NCBI RefSeq assembly: GCF_002953135.1
Contig: NZ_CP026372.1
Coordinates: 2,777,501 to 2,841,500, forward strand
Length of the DNA stretch: 64,000 bases
DNA from: Sphingobium sp. SCG-1
GTDB taxonomy: Bacteria; Pseudomonadota; Alphaproteobacteria; Sphingomonadales; Sphingomonadaceae
Reading direction: 5' to 3'
Below, one piece after another: positions 7,907-16,337 of the stretch (positions are counted from its first letter, which is position 1; each line of letters starts with the position of its first letter). Under the pieces are notes generated by a model, which was not told the origin of the DNA, did not search any database, and was given only the letters and a program-made list of their open reading frames with translations. A program made the translations under genes and the position numbers.

Positions 7907-9786
7907 CAGGCGCGCAAGCCTTCATGTCGTGGCGGCGGGCTGCTCCTGCTGCTGCGCAGTCGAACGCCGCGCCGCGCATCATTGGCAACCTGCGCCAGGA
8001 AGGTGATGTTGCCGACGAGATAGCGGTGCGCCAATCGCCGCGGCTCCAGATACAGACGATAGGTCCACTCTAGCCGTGCCGCGCGCATCCACTCGGGCGC
8101 CCGAACGGCTGCCTCCGCAAGGAAATCGATCAGGCCGCCGACGCAGATGATCGGTATTCCAAGCGCCTTCACGTTGCGGTTCGCCCAAAGCTCCTGCTGC
8201 GGTTGCCCCATGCCGACGAGCACCAGATCGGGATCGGCCAGACGCACCCTCTCCTTCAGTAATTCCTCGTCCTGCGGGCCGAAGAAACCATGGTCCGCCC
8301 CCACGATCTGCAATTGCGGGTTGATCCGCTGCAACATCTGGCCAGCCCGCGCGGCGATGCCTGGCGCACTACCAATCAGGTAGACGCGCAACTTCGTGCG
8401 GAATTGCTGGAGGAAGAGCGGCACGAGATCCGTGCCATTGAGGTTCGCCGGAAACTTGCGACCGTAAAGCAGCTTGCTTGCAATATCGATCCCTGCCCCA
8501 TCGTTGAGCACCAGCGCATCGTTCATCGCGCGGCTGAAGTCAGAATTTTTGCGCGCCACATTCACCGTATGCGCATTGCAGAACGCCACCACCTGAGGCG
8601 TGCCACGCTTCACGATATCGGCCATCTGCGTCAGCGCTACCGCAGCGTCCATGACCGGCACATCCACCCCGCCGAAGGAGCGTTGCCGTGTGCCCATGAT
8701 CGTATCGTATAGCCCGTCAATCTGTTGCGACACGCCGCTCCAGCCGAACGACTGGAGCGTGGGCCGCAGCGCTTCGCCGTCGGGAGCCACCATCGCACCA
8801 GCCTTGTGCTGATCGAGAAAACGCTGCGGCGACGCCGGATCGTCGAATGTCTCCAGCATCCCGAAGCCCAGCCGCGCCCGTGTATACTGATGCGCGGCGA
8901 TGTCGCTCAGTATCGGATATAATCCTGCCGACGCGGCCTCCACCGCCGCTATGCCGAAGCCCTCGTGAGACGCAGCGGACGCGTATACGCTGCTCTTAGA
9001 GATCAGGTTGGCGAGTTGGGCGTCGCTCGGTGAAGGCACGATCTCCACCGCACCATCCAGCCCTAGCTCCTGCGTGATCCGATGGAGCGCCTCGATATCC
9101 ACACCCATCGGCTTGCCCGCGATCACCAGCCGCCATTCCGGATCAGCCTGATATACGCTGGCAAACCAGCGCAGCAGCTTCTCCGGCTCCTTGTTCGGCG
9201 CGATCCGTCCAAAGTTCAGGATATTCTTGGTGCCGCGCTGACCCAGTCCGGCAAATTTCTCGACATCGACGCCATTTTCGACCGTGACGAGCCGGTCGTC
9301 CGTGATCGTCGAAAACATCTGGTGATCGGATTGGCTGCACGCGATCACAGCCCGATACGCTTTCAGGCTGCGGCGCGTAACTTGATTGAAATAATGCCGC
9401 TTCAGCTTCGCCGCGTAGCTGGTGTGGAAAAAGCCGCCATGGGTGCTGAGCACGAGAGGCTTGCGATGAACCATAGTGGTGGCCGCCAGAAAGTCCGCGA
9501 AGAAGTCGACTCCATGCACATGCACGATATCGGCACCCTGAAGATGACGGAGAACTTGAGGGGCAAACGGGTAACGCTCGCTCCCTTTATAGGGGATGCG
9601 ATCCACTTCGACTCCGTTCAGCACTTCATGCTTCGGCAGGCTTCGCTCCGGCTCGCCGAATATCTTGTCGAGCGTGAGGACACTCACCGAGTGCTGTGCG
9701 CTTTGCTCCCGTGCAAGGCAGCGGACATAATCCTCCATACCACCAACGCCAGGAAGATATTGTCGGGTGACGTGCAATATACGCAT
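7906..9786 (-). CDS. Fused glycosyltransferase: GT4 domain plus WecG/TagA/CpsF (GT26) domain
   Basis: A 626-aa protein with two complete enzymes. Residues 1-365 are a GT4 domain: MRILHVTRQYLPGVGGMEDY, VENGVDV, ILNFGRIAPNKEPE and the E-x7-E motif HEGFGIAAVEAASAG, which is GumH-like. Residues about 375-600 are a GT26 domain: FCNAHTVNVA, VLNDGAGIDIA, HGFFGPQDE, LVGMGQPQQE and CVGGLIDFLAE, which is GumM-like. In xanthan synthesis GumM adds the second glucose and GumH then adds mannose, so the fusion may do two consecutive steps. The ATG at 9786 is preferred over a TTG at 9801. It lies 34 bases after the BY-kinase-like gene. Sugar specificity is inferred from the family. Confidence 0.9.
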   Translation of the reverse strand: MRILHVTRQYLPGVGGMEDYVRCLAREQSAQHSVSVLTLDKIFGEPERSLPKHEVLNGVEVDRIPYKGSERYPFAPQVLRHLQGADIVHVHGVDFFADFLAATTMVHRKPLVLSTHGGFFHTSYAAKLKRHYFNQVTRRSLKAYRAVIACSQSDHQMFSTITDDRLVTVENGVDVEKFAGLGQRGTKNILNFGRIAPNKEPEKLLRWFASVYQADPEWRLVIAGKPMGVDIEALHRITQELGLDGAVEIVPSPSDAQLANLISKSSVYASAASHEGFGIAAVEAASAGLYPILSDIAAHQYTRARLGFGMLETFDDPASPQRFLDQHKAGAMVAPDGEALRPTLQSFGWSGVSQQIDGLYDTIMGTRQRSFGGVDVPVMDAAVALTQMADIVKRGTPQVVAFCNAHTVNVARKNSDFSRAMNDALVLNDGAGIDIASKLLYGRKFPANLNGTDLVPLFLQQFRTKLRVYLIGSAPGIAARAGQMLQRINPQLQIVGADHGFFGPQDEELLKERVRLADPDLVLVGMGQPQQELWANRNVKALGIPIICVGGLIDFLAEAAVRAPEWMRAARLEWTYRLYLEPRRLAHRYLVGNITFLAQVANDARRGVRLRSSRSSPPPRHEGLRA

Positions 9787-9820
9787 GAAATAATCTCGCA
9801 AATCTGCGTGATACCGACAT

Positions 9821-10558
9821 TTACTTGAACATAAATGTCCCGAGCACTGCTGTCCCCGCCGTTCTTAGGCTATGTACTATTTCCTGAGTATCTGACACAG
9901 CGGTAAAGTCTCTACGTAATACTACCACAGCAGCATCCGCACCAAAGGTTGCGGCTGATGAACTCGCCGAATGACTTGCGTCCACAATGATGAGATCGAA
10001 CTCGTCCACGAAATCGCGCAATGCCGAGTGCATCTGCATGGGCTCAAGTTTGGACCCTGACAGCTCCGTGGATGCAAGTGCCAGAGCCGCCATCGGCCCA
10101 GGCCGCACCAGGAGCGTCGGCTCCTCTCCGTTGCCCCCTCGCGCGGCACCGGCACCATGTGCGATGCCGAACAGGCGATGCTGAACGGGGTCGGTGGCAT
10201 CACTATCGACCAGCAGCGTCCGCCATCCCGACTGCGCACTGGCGATCGCCACACTCGCGCTCAGCAAGGCCGTTTCCGGATCAGCGTCCGCACCGATCAG
10301 GACGACGATCTTCGGGCGATGTCCATCTTCCAGTCGTGCCGCCGCGATCATCGCCCGCAGGTTTCGGGCTGCCTGCCCCAGTGGATCGGTTGGTGACAGA
10401 GCAGCAACCAGATGCGGATCAAGTTCAGCCCATCGCTCCAGCTCACCGCCGCCTTGATAGGCACCCTGTGCGTCCCCGTCCGGATCATGCGGACGATCAT
10501 CCAGATGTGGGTCGCGAGATATGTTGCGCAATGCGCTTTCGGACGATTTCAACCTCAT
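9821..10558 (-). CDS. BY-kinase/GelE-like copolymerase partner with degenerate Walker A
   Basis: A 245-aa cytoplasmic protein with the fold order of CpsD/Wzc-type ATPases. KIVVLIGADADPETALLSAS (83-102) sits where the P-loop should be, LLVDSD (115-120) matches Walker A', and DLIIVDAS matches Walker B. The P-loop has no GK[ST] triplet, so normal ATP binding is doubtful. No C-terminal tyrosine cluster is present; the protein ends GTAVLGTFMFK. The ATG at 10558 overlaps the stop of the Wzz-like gene (ATGA), matching the split GelC/GelE arrangement of sphingans. It may be a regulatory, kinase-dead subunit of the copolymerase. The open frame extends to 10690 but that part overlaps the Wzz-like gene. 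Confidence 0.78.
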   Translation of the reverse strand: MRLKSSESALRNISRDPHLDDRPHDPDGDAQGAYQGGGELERWAELDPHLVAALSPTDPLGQAARNLRAMIAAARLEDGHRPKIVVLIGADADPETALLSASVAIASAQSGWRTLLVDSDATDPVQHRLFGIAHGAGAARGGNGEEPTLLVRPGPMAALALASTELSGSKLEPMQMHSALRDFVDEFDLIIVDASHSASSSAATFGADAAVVVLRRDFTAVSDTQEIVHSLRTAGTAVLGTFMFK

Positions 10559-11937
10559 GTCGTTGCTTCCCCCGTGGATTGCGGCCCGGTCATATGTGGC
10601 AGGGCGCGACGGATCTGGGCCGTTCCCAGCACTGGCGCTCCTGTGAGATGCACAAGGCTGGCAACGTTGCGGATGCGGGGCCGGCGCCACTCCAGCGCAA
10701 CGGCGGTGGTGAGCGCCAGCATCAGGCCGAAAACGATTGCCAGCAACAATCGCAACACGACATTCGGGCTGTCCGGTAGAAGCGGCACCTCCGCCCGGTC
10801 GAGTTGCCGGATATTGGTCGCAGGCACGGTACTGCGCAGCCGCATCGAGGCGAGTTGCTGCGTCACCGAGTCATATTCGCGCCGCGCCGAGGCGGTGTCG
10901 CTTTCCAGCACCTCCAGCTTGCTACGGTCTGCGGCCTGCGCCAGCATCCGCCCGCGCTGGCTTGATAAAAGACCGCGGATTTGACCTTCGCGAGAGCTGG
11001 ACGCCGCACTGGAAGCACTCAACATTCCTGTCGTCTTGGCGGTTTCGCTCGCCAGGCTCGCCTGCAACTGTGCGAGTTCCGCCTGTGCCGCTAGCATCTC
11101 GGGATGGGAACTACCCAGTTCGCCACGCATCTGCTGGACCGCCGCCGACTTTGCCGCGATCTGCGAGCGCAACCCTTGGATAACGCCCGACGTCTGAACC
11201 TCGGGCATTGCCGCTCCGCCGACGCTGGCGCGCGATCGGGCGTCTGCCGCTTGCGCCTCGGCATTGGACAGTTGTGAGGACAGTTCGCCAAGTCGCGTGC
11301 TTTCCGCGTCGATGGAGCCGGTGGAAATAATGCCCCGCGCCCGCTGGAAATCGGACAAGGCTTCCTGACTGGCGATCAATTTGGCGCGGACTTCGGCGAT
11401 CCGTTTCTCGAACCAGTCGGCATAGGTCTTCGCGGGATCGGTGCTCATCCGCAGCCGTACATCGACATAGGCGTCGGCAAAGGCGTTGGCCATGGAAGCC
11501 GCCTTTTGCGGATCGGAGGATTTATATCCCAATGTAATGATGTTGTCCGCCGAATCTGCGCTGACGCCGAGGCCTGCCAACACCCGGCGAGCGACCCAGC
11601 CATTGAAGGTCTGCGCCCCCCCCGTGTCGCTCATCCAACGTTCTTTCATCGCCGGGTCTTTGTCGATCCCCAGCTTCTCAGCCACGCGGGCAGCAATCGC
11701 CTCGCTCTGAATGATCCTGGCCTCGGTCGCGATCACCGAACCTTCCCCTTTCGAGGTACCAGAGTCAGATGACACCGGATCGGGGGCACGGGAGTCGATC
11801 AACATGCTGGCGGTCGCGATATATGTGCGCGGGCTTGCGACGATCCAGATGATCGCCAGGGCAAGCACGCCCATGAATATTGCCGCTTCCAGTTTCCATC
11901 GGACGAGGACGGCGCGGATCAGGTCTGCAAGCTGCAT
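10555..11937 (-). CDS. Chain-length determinant / polysaccharide copolymerase (Wzz/GumC/GelC-like)
   Basis: A 460-aa inner-membrane protein with the PCP-2a layout: a transmembrane helix near residues 16-34, a Wzz domain starting YIATASMLIDSRAP, a long periplasmic coiled-coil region (about 150-380) and a second transmembrane helix near 405-427 followed by a short cytoplasmic tail. It sets chain length and couples polymerase to the outer-membrane exporter. The cytoplasmic kinase domain of Wzc-type proteins is encoded separately by the next gene. AAGGTAG lies 6 bases before the ATG. The AAA ATPase gene ends 12 bases upstream. Confidence 0.9.
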   Translation of the reverse strand: MQLADLIRAVLVRWKLEAAIFMGVLALAIIWIVASPRTYIATASMLIDSRAPDPVSSDSGTSKGEGSVIATEARIIQSEAIAARVAEKLGIDKDPAMKERWMSDTGGAQTFNGWVARRVLAGLGVSADSADNIITLGYKSSDPQKAASMANAFADAYVDVRLRMSTDPAKTYADWFEKRIAEVRAKLIASQEALSDFQRARGIISTGSIDAESTRLGELSSQLSNAEAQAADARSRASVGGAAMPEVQTSGVIQGLRSQIAAKSAAVQQMRGELGSSHPEMLAAQAELAQLQASLASETAKTTGMLSASSAASSSREGQIRGLLSSQRGRMLAQAADRSKLEVLESDTASARREYDSVTQQLASMRLRSTVPATNIRQLDRAEVPLLPDSPNVVLRLLLAIVFGLMLALTTAVALEWRRPRIRNVASLVHLTGAPVLGTAQIRRALPHMTGPQSTGEATT

Positions 11938-11949
11938 CGCGTTCTACCT

Positions 11950-13338
11950 TCAGAGTGCCTGACCAAGACGCGATGTCTCGGGCAGAGGAATGACGTTGTC
12001 GTGGACCGTGTCGCGGCGGGCGGATTGCGTCAGAAGCAGCGCCAGGAAAAATTGCGGCGCGACGGTGTCGCGGAACGCATATTGATCGCTATCCCGCCCG
12101 ATTAACGCCGGCCCGAACATCGTGATCGCCTGCTCCGCCTGACCGCTAGGCAGTTCGCGGCCCAGTTGCGTGGCGCTGACGGCGTCGAACATAGCCGCCG
12201 AACGCGCAACATGCGCAAGCGCGTGATGAAGCGCGACGTTCGAAGCGGAAAGCTGCCGGAAAAGCCGTGCGTCATCGTCGTTCAGCAGCGCCCAGTCATC
12301 GCTCGCCGCGATGACGCCGGACAGCGCCGCCGCCGATGTCACCTGATCCTGCCCGTTCCGCAGCGCGTGCAATCCTGCATGAGCACAGAATAGCCGCACA
12401 TGATAAGGGGATCCGCAAGCCAAGCTGGCGATCAGTTCCTTGCTCGCGTCGTCGAAGGGCAAGCCAGCCTGCTCCGCCCCCACATCGATCATCTCCTCCA
12501 CCGCAGCGGCACTGATGCGGCCGATTGGGATGGCAGTGAGATGGCGCCGTAAGGACGGATGATCGGTAATGAGATCGGCCAGATCGCCGCCGATGCCGAC
12601 CAGCACCGCCTGCACCGGCATCCGCGCATCGGCCAACAGCTTGAGGAAACTAGCGAATTCCAGGCGGACCTCCCTACTTAGGATCCGGTCGAATTCGTCG
12701 AAGATGAAAATGAGCCGCCGCGTCGTGAATTCACCAAGGAATTCCACGCCCTCACGCGGCCCGAAGCCCGCGCCCAGGTCGCGCAGCTTCTCGCGGAACA
12801 GGATGTCGCGCCCCGCGGCAATGGCAGAACGCGGGATCGTCTCGAAGTACAGCTTCAGCAGTTCCGGAAAACTGTGATGCGGCTCGCAGGCCGTATAGAG
12901 CACGATCAATCCCTGTTGATCGGCATAGTCCGCGAACACCCGCACCAGCGACGTCTTGCCCGATCCCCGTGCACCGTAAATCAGTGCGTGCTGCTCGCGC
13001 AGAACAACAGAATTGAACAGCGCCTCAAGTTTATCGGCACGACCGTATAAATCTCTCCTATTTTCAACAGGTTGCGTACTATTGAAGTTTATAGTGACTC
13101 TACGACGGCGCGGGTCGGTAAGAGCATCGAAGCTGTTCCCGTGACGTATTCGCGGCGTGGCACGCGGCGGCGTCTGAACACGGGAAGATGCCTCTGGTTC
13201 ACCCTCCACATGGGCAGCTTTCTGGATTGGAGCGGAAAGCGTCGGACGCGGCGCTGGCGCTGGCGCAAGCAGATGGGTCAGGCCACGCACAAGGCTTGAC
13301 CAGAAGCCCCGCCGGCCTTTCTGAGCGGACACCACCAT
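11950..13338 (-). CDS. AAA ATPase (AAA_16/ORC-like) inside the polysaccharide export operon
   Basis: A 462-aa protein. After a proline-rich, low-complexity N-terminus (1-90) comes RRDLYGRADKLEAL, then Walker A GARGSGKT (122-129) and Walker B LIFIFDEFD (209-217), followed by an AAA lid and a winged-helix-like C-terminus. This is the AAA_16/Cdc6-like domain of regulatory NTPases, not a known Wza/Wzc/Wzx/Wzy component. There is no clear signal peptide or membrane segment. Its ATG overlaps the stop of the export gene (TGATG) and the Wzz-like gene starts 12 bases later, so it is made together with the export machinery. The function is unknown; energising or regulating export is inference. Confidence 0.8.
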   Translation of the reverse strand: MVVSAQKGRRGFWSSLVRGLTHLLAPAPAPRPTLSAPIQKAAHVEGEPEASSRVQTPPRATPRIRHGNSFDALTDPRRRRVTINFNSTQPVENRRDLYGRADKLEALFNSVVLREQHALIYGARGSGKTSLVRVFADYADQQGLIVLYTACEPHHSFPELLKLYFETIPRSAIAAGRDILFREKLRDLGAGFGPREGVEFLGEFTTRRLIFIFDEFDRILSREVRLEFASFLKLLADARMPVQAVLVGIGGDLADLITDHPSLRRHLTAIPIGRISAAAVEEMIDVGAEQAGLPFDDASKELIASLACGSPYHVRLFCAHAGLHALRNGQDQVTSAAALSGVIAASDDWALLNDDDARLFRQLSASNVALHHALAHVARSAAMFDAVSATQLGRELPSGQAEQAITMFGPALIGRDSDQYAFRDTVAPQFFLALLLTQSARRDTVHDNVIPLPETSRLGQAL

Positions 13339-14111
13339 CAGAACAACTTCTCGTTGACATAATAGACGTCGCCAGCCTTGACCGGCGTATCCAGCGGCAC
13401 CTTCTTCGTCGTCGTCGACCCCCGCGTAAGAGTCACGCGCTTCTGCGTCCCCGCCAGCGTTGGGCCGCCGGCGGAGGCAAGCGCTTGCCTCAACGTCATG
13501 CCGGACCGAAGCTCCACCTTGCCGGGCTTGTTGACCTGGCCGTAGACGAACAGCGGCTGTGCAGCAGGAACGAAAACGGAGTCGCCGGGTCGCAGTGCCT
13601 CGTCACTACCGTCCGCCATTTCATCGAGAACCACACGACGATCGGGCTGCCCCTTCCGCCGCAGGATCACATAGTCGGCGGCATCGCCCCGCGTACCGCC
13701 CGCTCTCGCCAGCAGCATCGCGACCGTCAACGGCCGGTCAATCGGATAGAGGCCAGGCTGCTGCAAGCTGCCGAACGCCGTGACCGAATTGCTGACGAAG
13801 CTCGTGATTTCGACGTTCACTATGGGATTGACGTAATAGCGCCCGCTCTTCAGCTTTTCGGCAATGACGCCTGCAAGCTGGTTTGCGGTATAGCCCTCCG
13901 CTTTCACATCGCCCAGCATCGGGAGCGTGATGCCGCCATCCTCTTTCACGCGCGTTTTCACGTCGATGGGATGTGCGCCGAAAACCGACACCTGCACTTC
14001 GTCATTTACACCCAGCATGTAGCTGGCAGGCGAAGCTTCCACGGCCGCAGCGACCGCCAGCGGAGACACGGAGGCGCCGAGCAGAAATGCTGCATATATT
14101 AGGCTCTTCAT
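13338..14111 (-). CDS. Polysaccharide export protein (Wza/GumB/GelD-like, SLBB domain)
   Basis: A 257-aa periplasmic/outer-membrane export protein. A signal peptide (MKSLIYAAFLLGASVSPLAVAA) is followed by a Poly_export domain (YMLGVNDEVQVSVFG) and SLBB repeats (VTAFGSLQQPGLYPID; VYGQVNKPGKVELRSGMTL). No lipobox cysteine is seen, unlike many Wza proteins, and the C-terminal membrane helix of E. coli Wza is absent; the protein ends KAGDVYYVNEKLF, so the size fits short GumB/GelD forms. The ATG at 14111 is preferred over upstream codons because GGGAGA precedes it. The upstream beta-barrel gene ends 13 bases away and could supply the outer-membrane pore. Confidence 0.9.
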   Translation of the reverse strand: MKSLIYAAFLLGASVSPLAVAAAVEASPASYMLGVNDEVQVSVFGAHPIDVKTRVKEDGGITLPMLGDVKAEGYTANQLAGVIAEKLKSGRYYVNPIVNVEITSFVSNSVTAFGSLQQPGLYPIDRPLTVAMLLARAGGTRGDAADYVILRRKGQPDRRVVLDEMADGSDEALRPGDSVFVPAAQPLFVYGQVNKPGKVELRSGMTLRQALASAGGPTLAGTQKRVTLTRGSTTTKKVPLDTPVKAGDVYYVNEKLF

Positions 14112-14124
14112 GATCGTTCTCCCA

Positions 14125-15417
14125 TCACAAGCGCACGCCGATCTGTGCCGTGACCGACGCGGAGTCATATTCGTAGTAGGCGATGTTCGCGTTTCGCCGC
14201 TCGTATCGTGCCGATAGACCCGCCCGGATTTTCTCGTTCAATGCGCGTGTCACGCCCGCGTTGAAGGTCGAGGTGCGATCGAAGTCCCGGGGGAATGGCG
14301 TGTCCACCAACAACTCATCCCTGAAGTTGCGGCGATTCAGTTGTGCGCCGAGCTGAAATTCGGTTTCAGCACCTAATTGATACGCGGCGGTCAGTTGCCA
14401 CCGGGTTTGGATCACGTAGGTCGATCCGGTATTCCCCTGGCTCGTTGCCGCCCGCGCCCCACGCAGATTGATGGACAGTGGAGGAGATGGCCGGAAGTTG
14501 ATGCCCCCCTCGAATCCCACACCTGAGAAATCGTCCAGCCCGGCGGCACGCGGATCGACCCGGAAATAGTTTACGGCTGCACGGAAGCTCACGCGTGGCG
14601 CAACATTGCGCGTAAACAGCAGGCCATACCGCCATGTAGACGAGCGGTCGTCGATACCAAGGCGCGAGCGGAACTTCGGCCGGTCGAACCGTTCATATTC
14701 GACCATCGCGATTAGATCGCCGATGCTGGGGACGCGATAGCCTACGCCTGCACTGGCAAACTCATTGTGCAGGTTGAACAACTCGCGCGATTGGGCGGTG
14801 TTGATCGCGCGGCTGATACGGCCCGAGGCTGTGGGATATAGGCCCGCAGCCCTCCGACAGGCGACCGTCACTTCCAGATCGGTCTGACGCAAGGTGTTGC
14901 CAGCGACGAAGCCCTGATCCGATAGATTGGCCTGCGCCCAATTTACCGAAGCTCCCGGCCGAACCGTGCACGCGCCGGCGACTGCGACATTCACTTGTGC
15001 CGTCGCCTCGATCCGCTCCCGATTGAGGAACTTGTTCGTGCGATGCAGATCGTACCCCGCCATCCCCGTCAGCGTCAGTTGATGCTGTCCTGCGATCAAG
15101 CGCCGTACCGTGAAGTCGATCGTCGGCGTGAACCGCAGATCGTCACGGTCGTTAGGTGCACGGATCTTGCTGAGCTTCATGATATTGTCATCGTAGGTCG
15201 CCCGGACCGTAGGCCGGATCACGAGCAAGTCTGGCGGCTGATCCACTTCCTGCCCGATTGCGGGCGCGGATATTGCCGTCGCAAGCAACAGGACGGATGC
15301 CGTGACGCCATACCGACATGTCAGCGTCCTCCTGCCATGAAGCGTTCGAGTACGGCCATCTGCGGCTTGTGCTGTCCGCCCTCCGGCTGAATGTTCATTG
15401 GATATCGTTTCCACCAC
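14125..15417 (-). CDS. Outer-membrane beta-barrel protein of the polysaccharide locus
   Basis: A signal-peptide-like segment (SVLLLATAISAPAIG) is followed by about 380 residues of alternating amphipathic strands ending in a beta-barrel C-terminus (VTAQIGVRL). This is the profile of BBP2/GelF-type outer-membrane proteins of sphingan clusters and probably provides an outer-membrane conduit or anchor next to the Wza-like gene. The start is uncertain. The frame overlaps the end of the GH5 gene, and the coordinate given is a GTG after a G-rich run. An excellent AGGAGG with an ATG at 15319 lies one base out of frame; removing one T would give a perfect signal peptide. A TTG at 15432 is also in frame. 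Confidence 0.75.
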   Translation of the reverse strand: MVETISNEHSAGGRTAQAADGRTRTLHGRRTLTCRYGVTASVLLLATAISAPAIGQEVDQPPDLLVIRPTVRATYDDNIMKLSKIRAPNDRDDLRFTPTIDFTVRRLIAGQHQLTLTGMAGYDLHRTNKFLNRERIEATAQVNVAVAGACTVRPGASVNWAQANLSDQGFVAGNTLRQTDLEVTVACRRAAGLYPTASGRISRAINTAQSRELFNLHNEFASAGVGYRVPSIGDLIAMVEYERFDRPKFRSRLGIDDRSSTWRYGLLFTRNVAPRVSFRAAVNYFRVDPRAAGLDDFSGVGFEGGINFRPSPPLSINLRGARAATSQGNTGSTYVIQTRWQLTAAYQLGAETEFQLGAQLNRRNFRDELLVDTPFPRDFDRTSTFNAGVTRALNEKIRAGLSARYERRNANIAYYEYDSASVTAQIGVRL

Positions 15418-16337
15418 GGCCCCCCTGCCCAATATGCCCAGCCCATCCAGACATCCGATCCTTGCTCAACCTGCCGCAGCAGCGCATTGAGCGCCTCAAG
15501 GCAGTCGGCGTTCGAAGCTGCGCCGAACTCGCCCAGAAAACCGCGATATCTGTTCTTGCGCAGCCATTCGGTGGCGGGTCGGATGCGCGCGGCGGCGGTT
15601 GCTCCGTCCACGCACTGCTCCTTCGTTCCCATATTGTCGGAATCGAGATATTGATGGAGCTCGAACGCGAAGTTCTTGCCCGGATCGCGGAAGCCCGCGA
15701 ACGCCGCTGCGTTCGAATTTGCGCCGCCCTTGGTCCAGCTATGCGCGCCAGTCCATGACGTGCCCGGCACCAGGATGAGATTGCGCGCGCCGGTATCGCG
15801 GATTGCCGCGACGGCACCATCCGCCATCTTGCGCCAAGTGGGCGCGGGAATGCCGTTCGGCTCGTTCATCAGGCCGAACGCGATCTTGCCTTGGCCCTTG
15901 TACCGTTCCGCCAACTGCCGCCAAAGCTCCGCGAAGCTGGCAGCACCATCAGGCATCTGGTCAAGTCGCTGGCCGTTGAATTTGCCATAGTTATGCACGT
16001 CCAGAACGATAGTTTGGAAGCCGCTCATCCCCGCCAGCGCCTTGTCCAGCCGCCGCATCTCGTCCGGCGCAAGCGGCTGCCCCATGACCGGCTGTACCCG
16101 CTCCCACAGGATCGGCACGCGGACGATCTTCATGCCGCTAGCTAGGAAGGGCGCGGCGACTTTCGCGTCGGGGTAGATGTAGTCCTTGCCGTACACGCCT
16201 GGCTTGCGTTTGGAATTGAACTCGCCGCTGGCGAGGTTCACGCCGCTCGCCGGACGCGCCTGTGCTGCGCCGGAGACCGCGCAGAGCAGCAGCGCGGCAA
16301 GAGGCGCATCGCGAAAAAGCAGACGGCCTGCGCTCAT
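15321..16337 (-). CDS. Secreted glycoside hydrolase family 5 (endoglucanase-like)
   Basis: A 338-aa protein with signal peptide (LAALLLCAVSGAAQA) and a GH5 cellulase domain. Motifs are VRVPILWERVQP, the VHNYG strand, FGLMNEPNG carrying the acid/base Glu, and FLGEFGA carrying the nucleophile Glu. GH5 enzymes of this type cut beta-1,4-linked backbones in the periplasm or outside. In a polysaccharide operon such an enzyme usually trims or clears the polymer. Its start overlaps the SDR stop (ATGA at 16334-16337), and its 3' end overlaps the beta-barrel frame. The presence of a beta-glucanase fits a cellulose-like backbone, which is inference. Confidence 0.88.
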   Translation of the reverse strand: MSAGRLLFRDAPLAALLLCAVSGAAQARPASGVNLASGEFNSKRKPGVYGKDYIYPDAKVAAPFLASGMKIVRVPILWERVQPVMGQPLAPDEMRRLDKALAGMSGFQTIVLDVHNYGKFNGQRLDQMPDGAASFAELWRQLAERYKGQGKIAFGLMNEPNGIPAPTWRKMADGAVAAIRDTGARNLILVPGTSWTGAHSWTKGGANSNAAAFAGFRDPGKNFAFELHQYLDSDNMGTKEQCVDGATAAARIRPATEWLRKNRYRGFLGEFGAASNADCLEALNALLRQVEQGSDVWMGWAYWAGGPWWKRYPMNIQPEGGQHKPQMAVLERFMAGGR

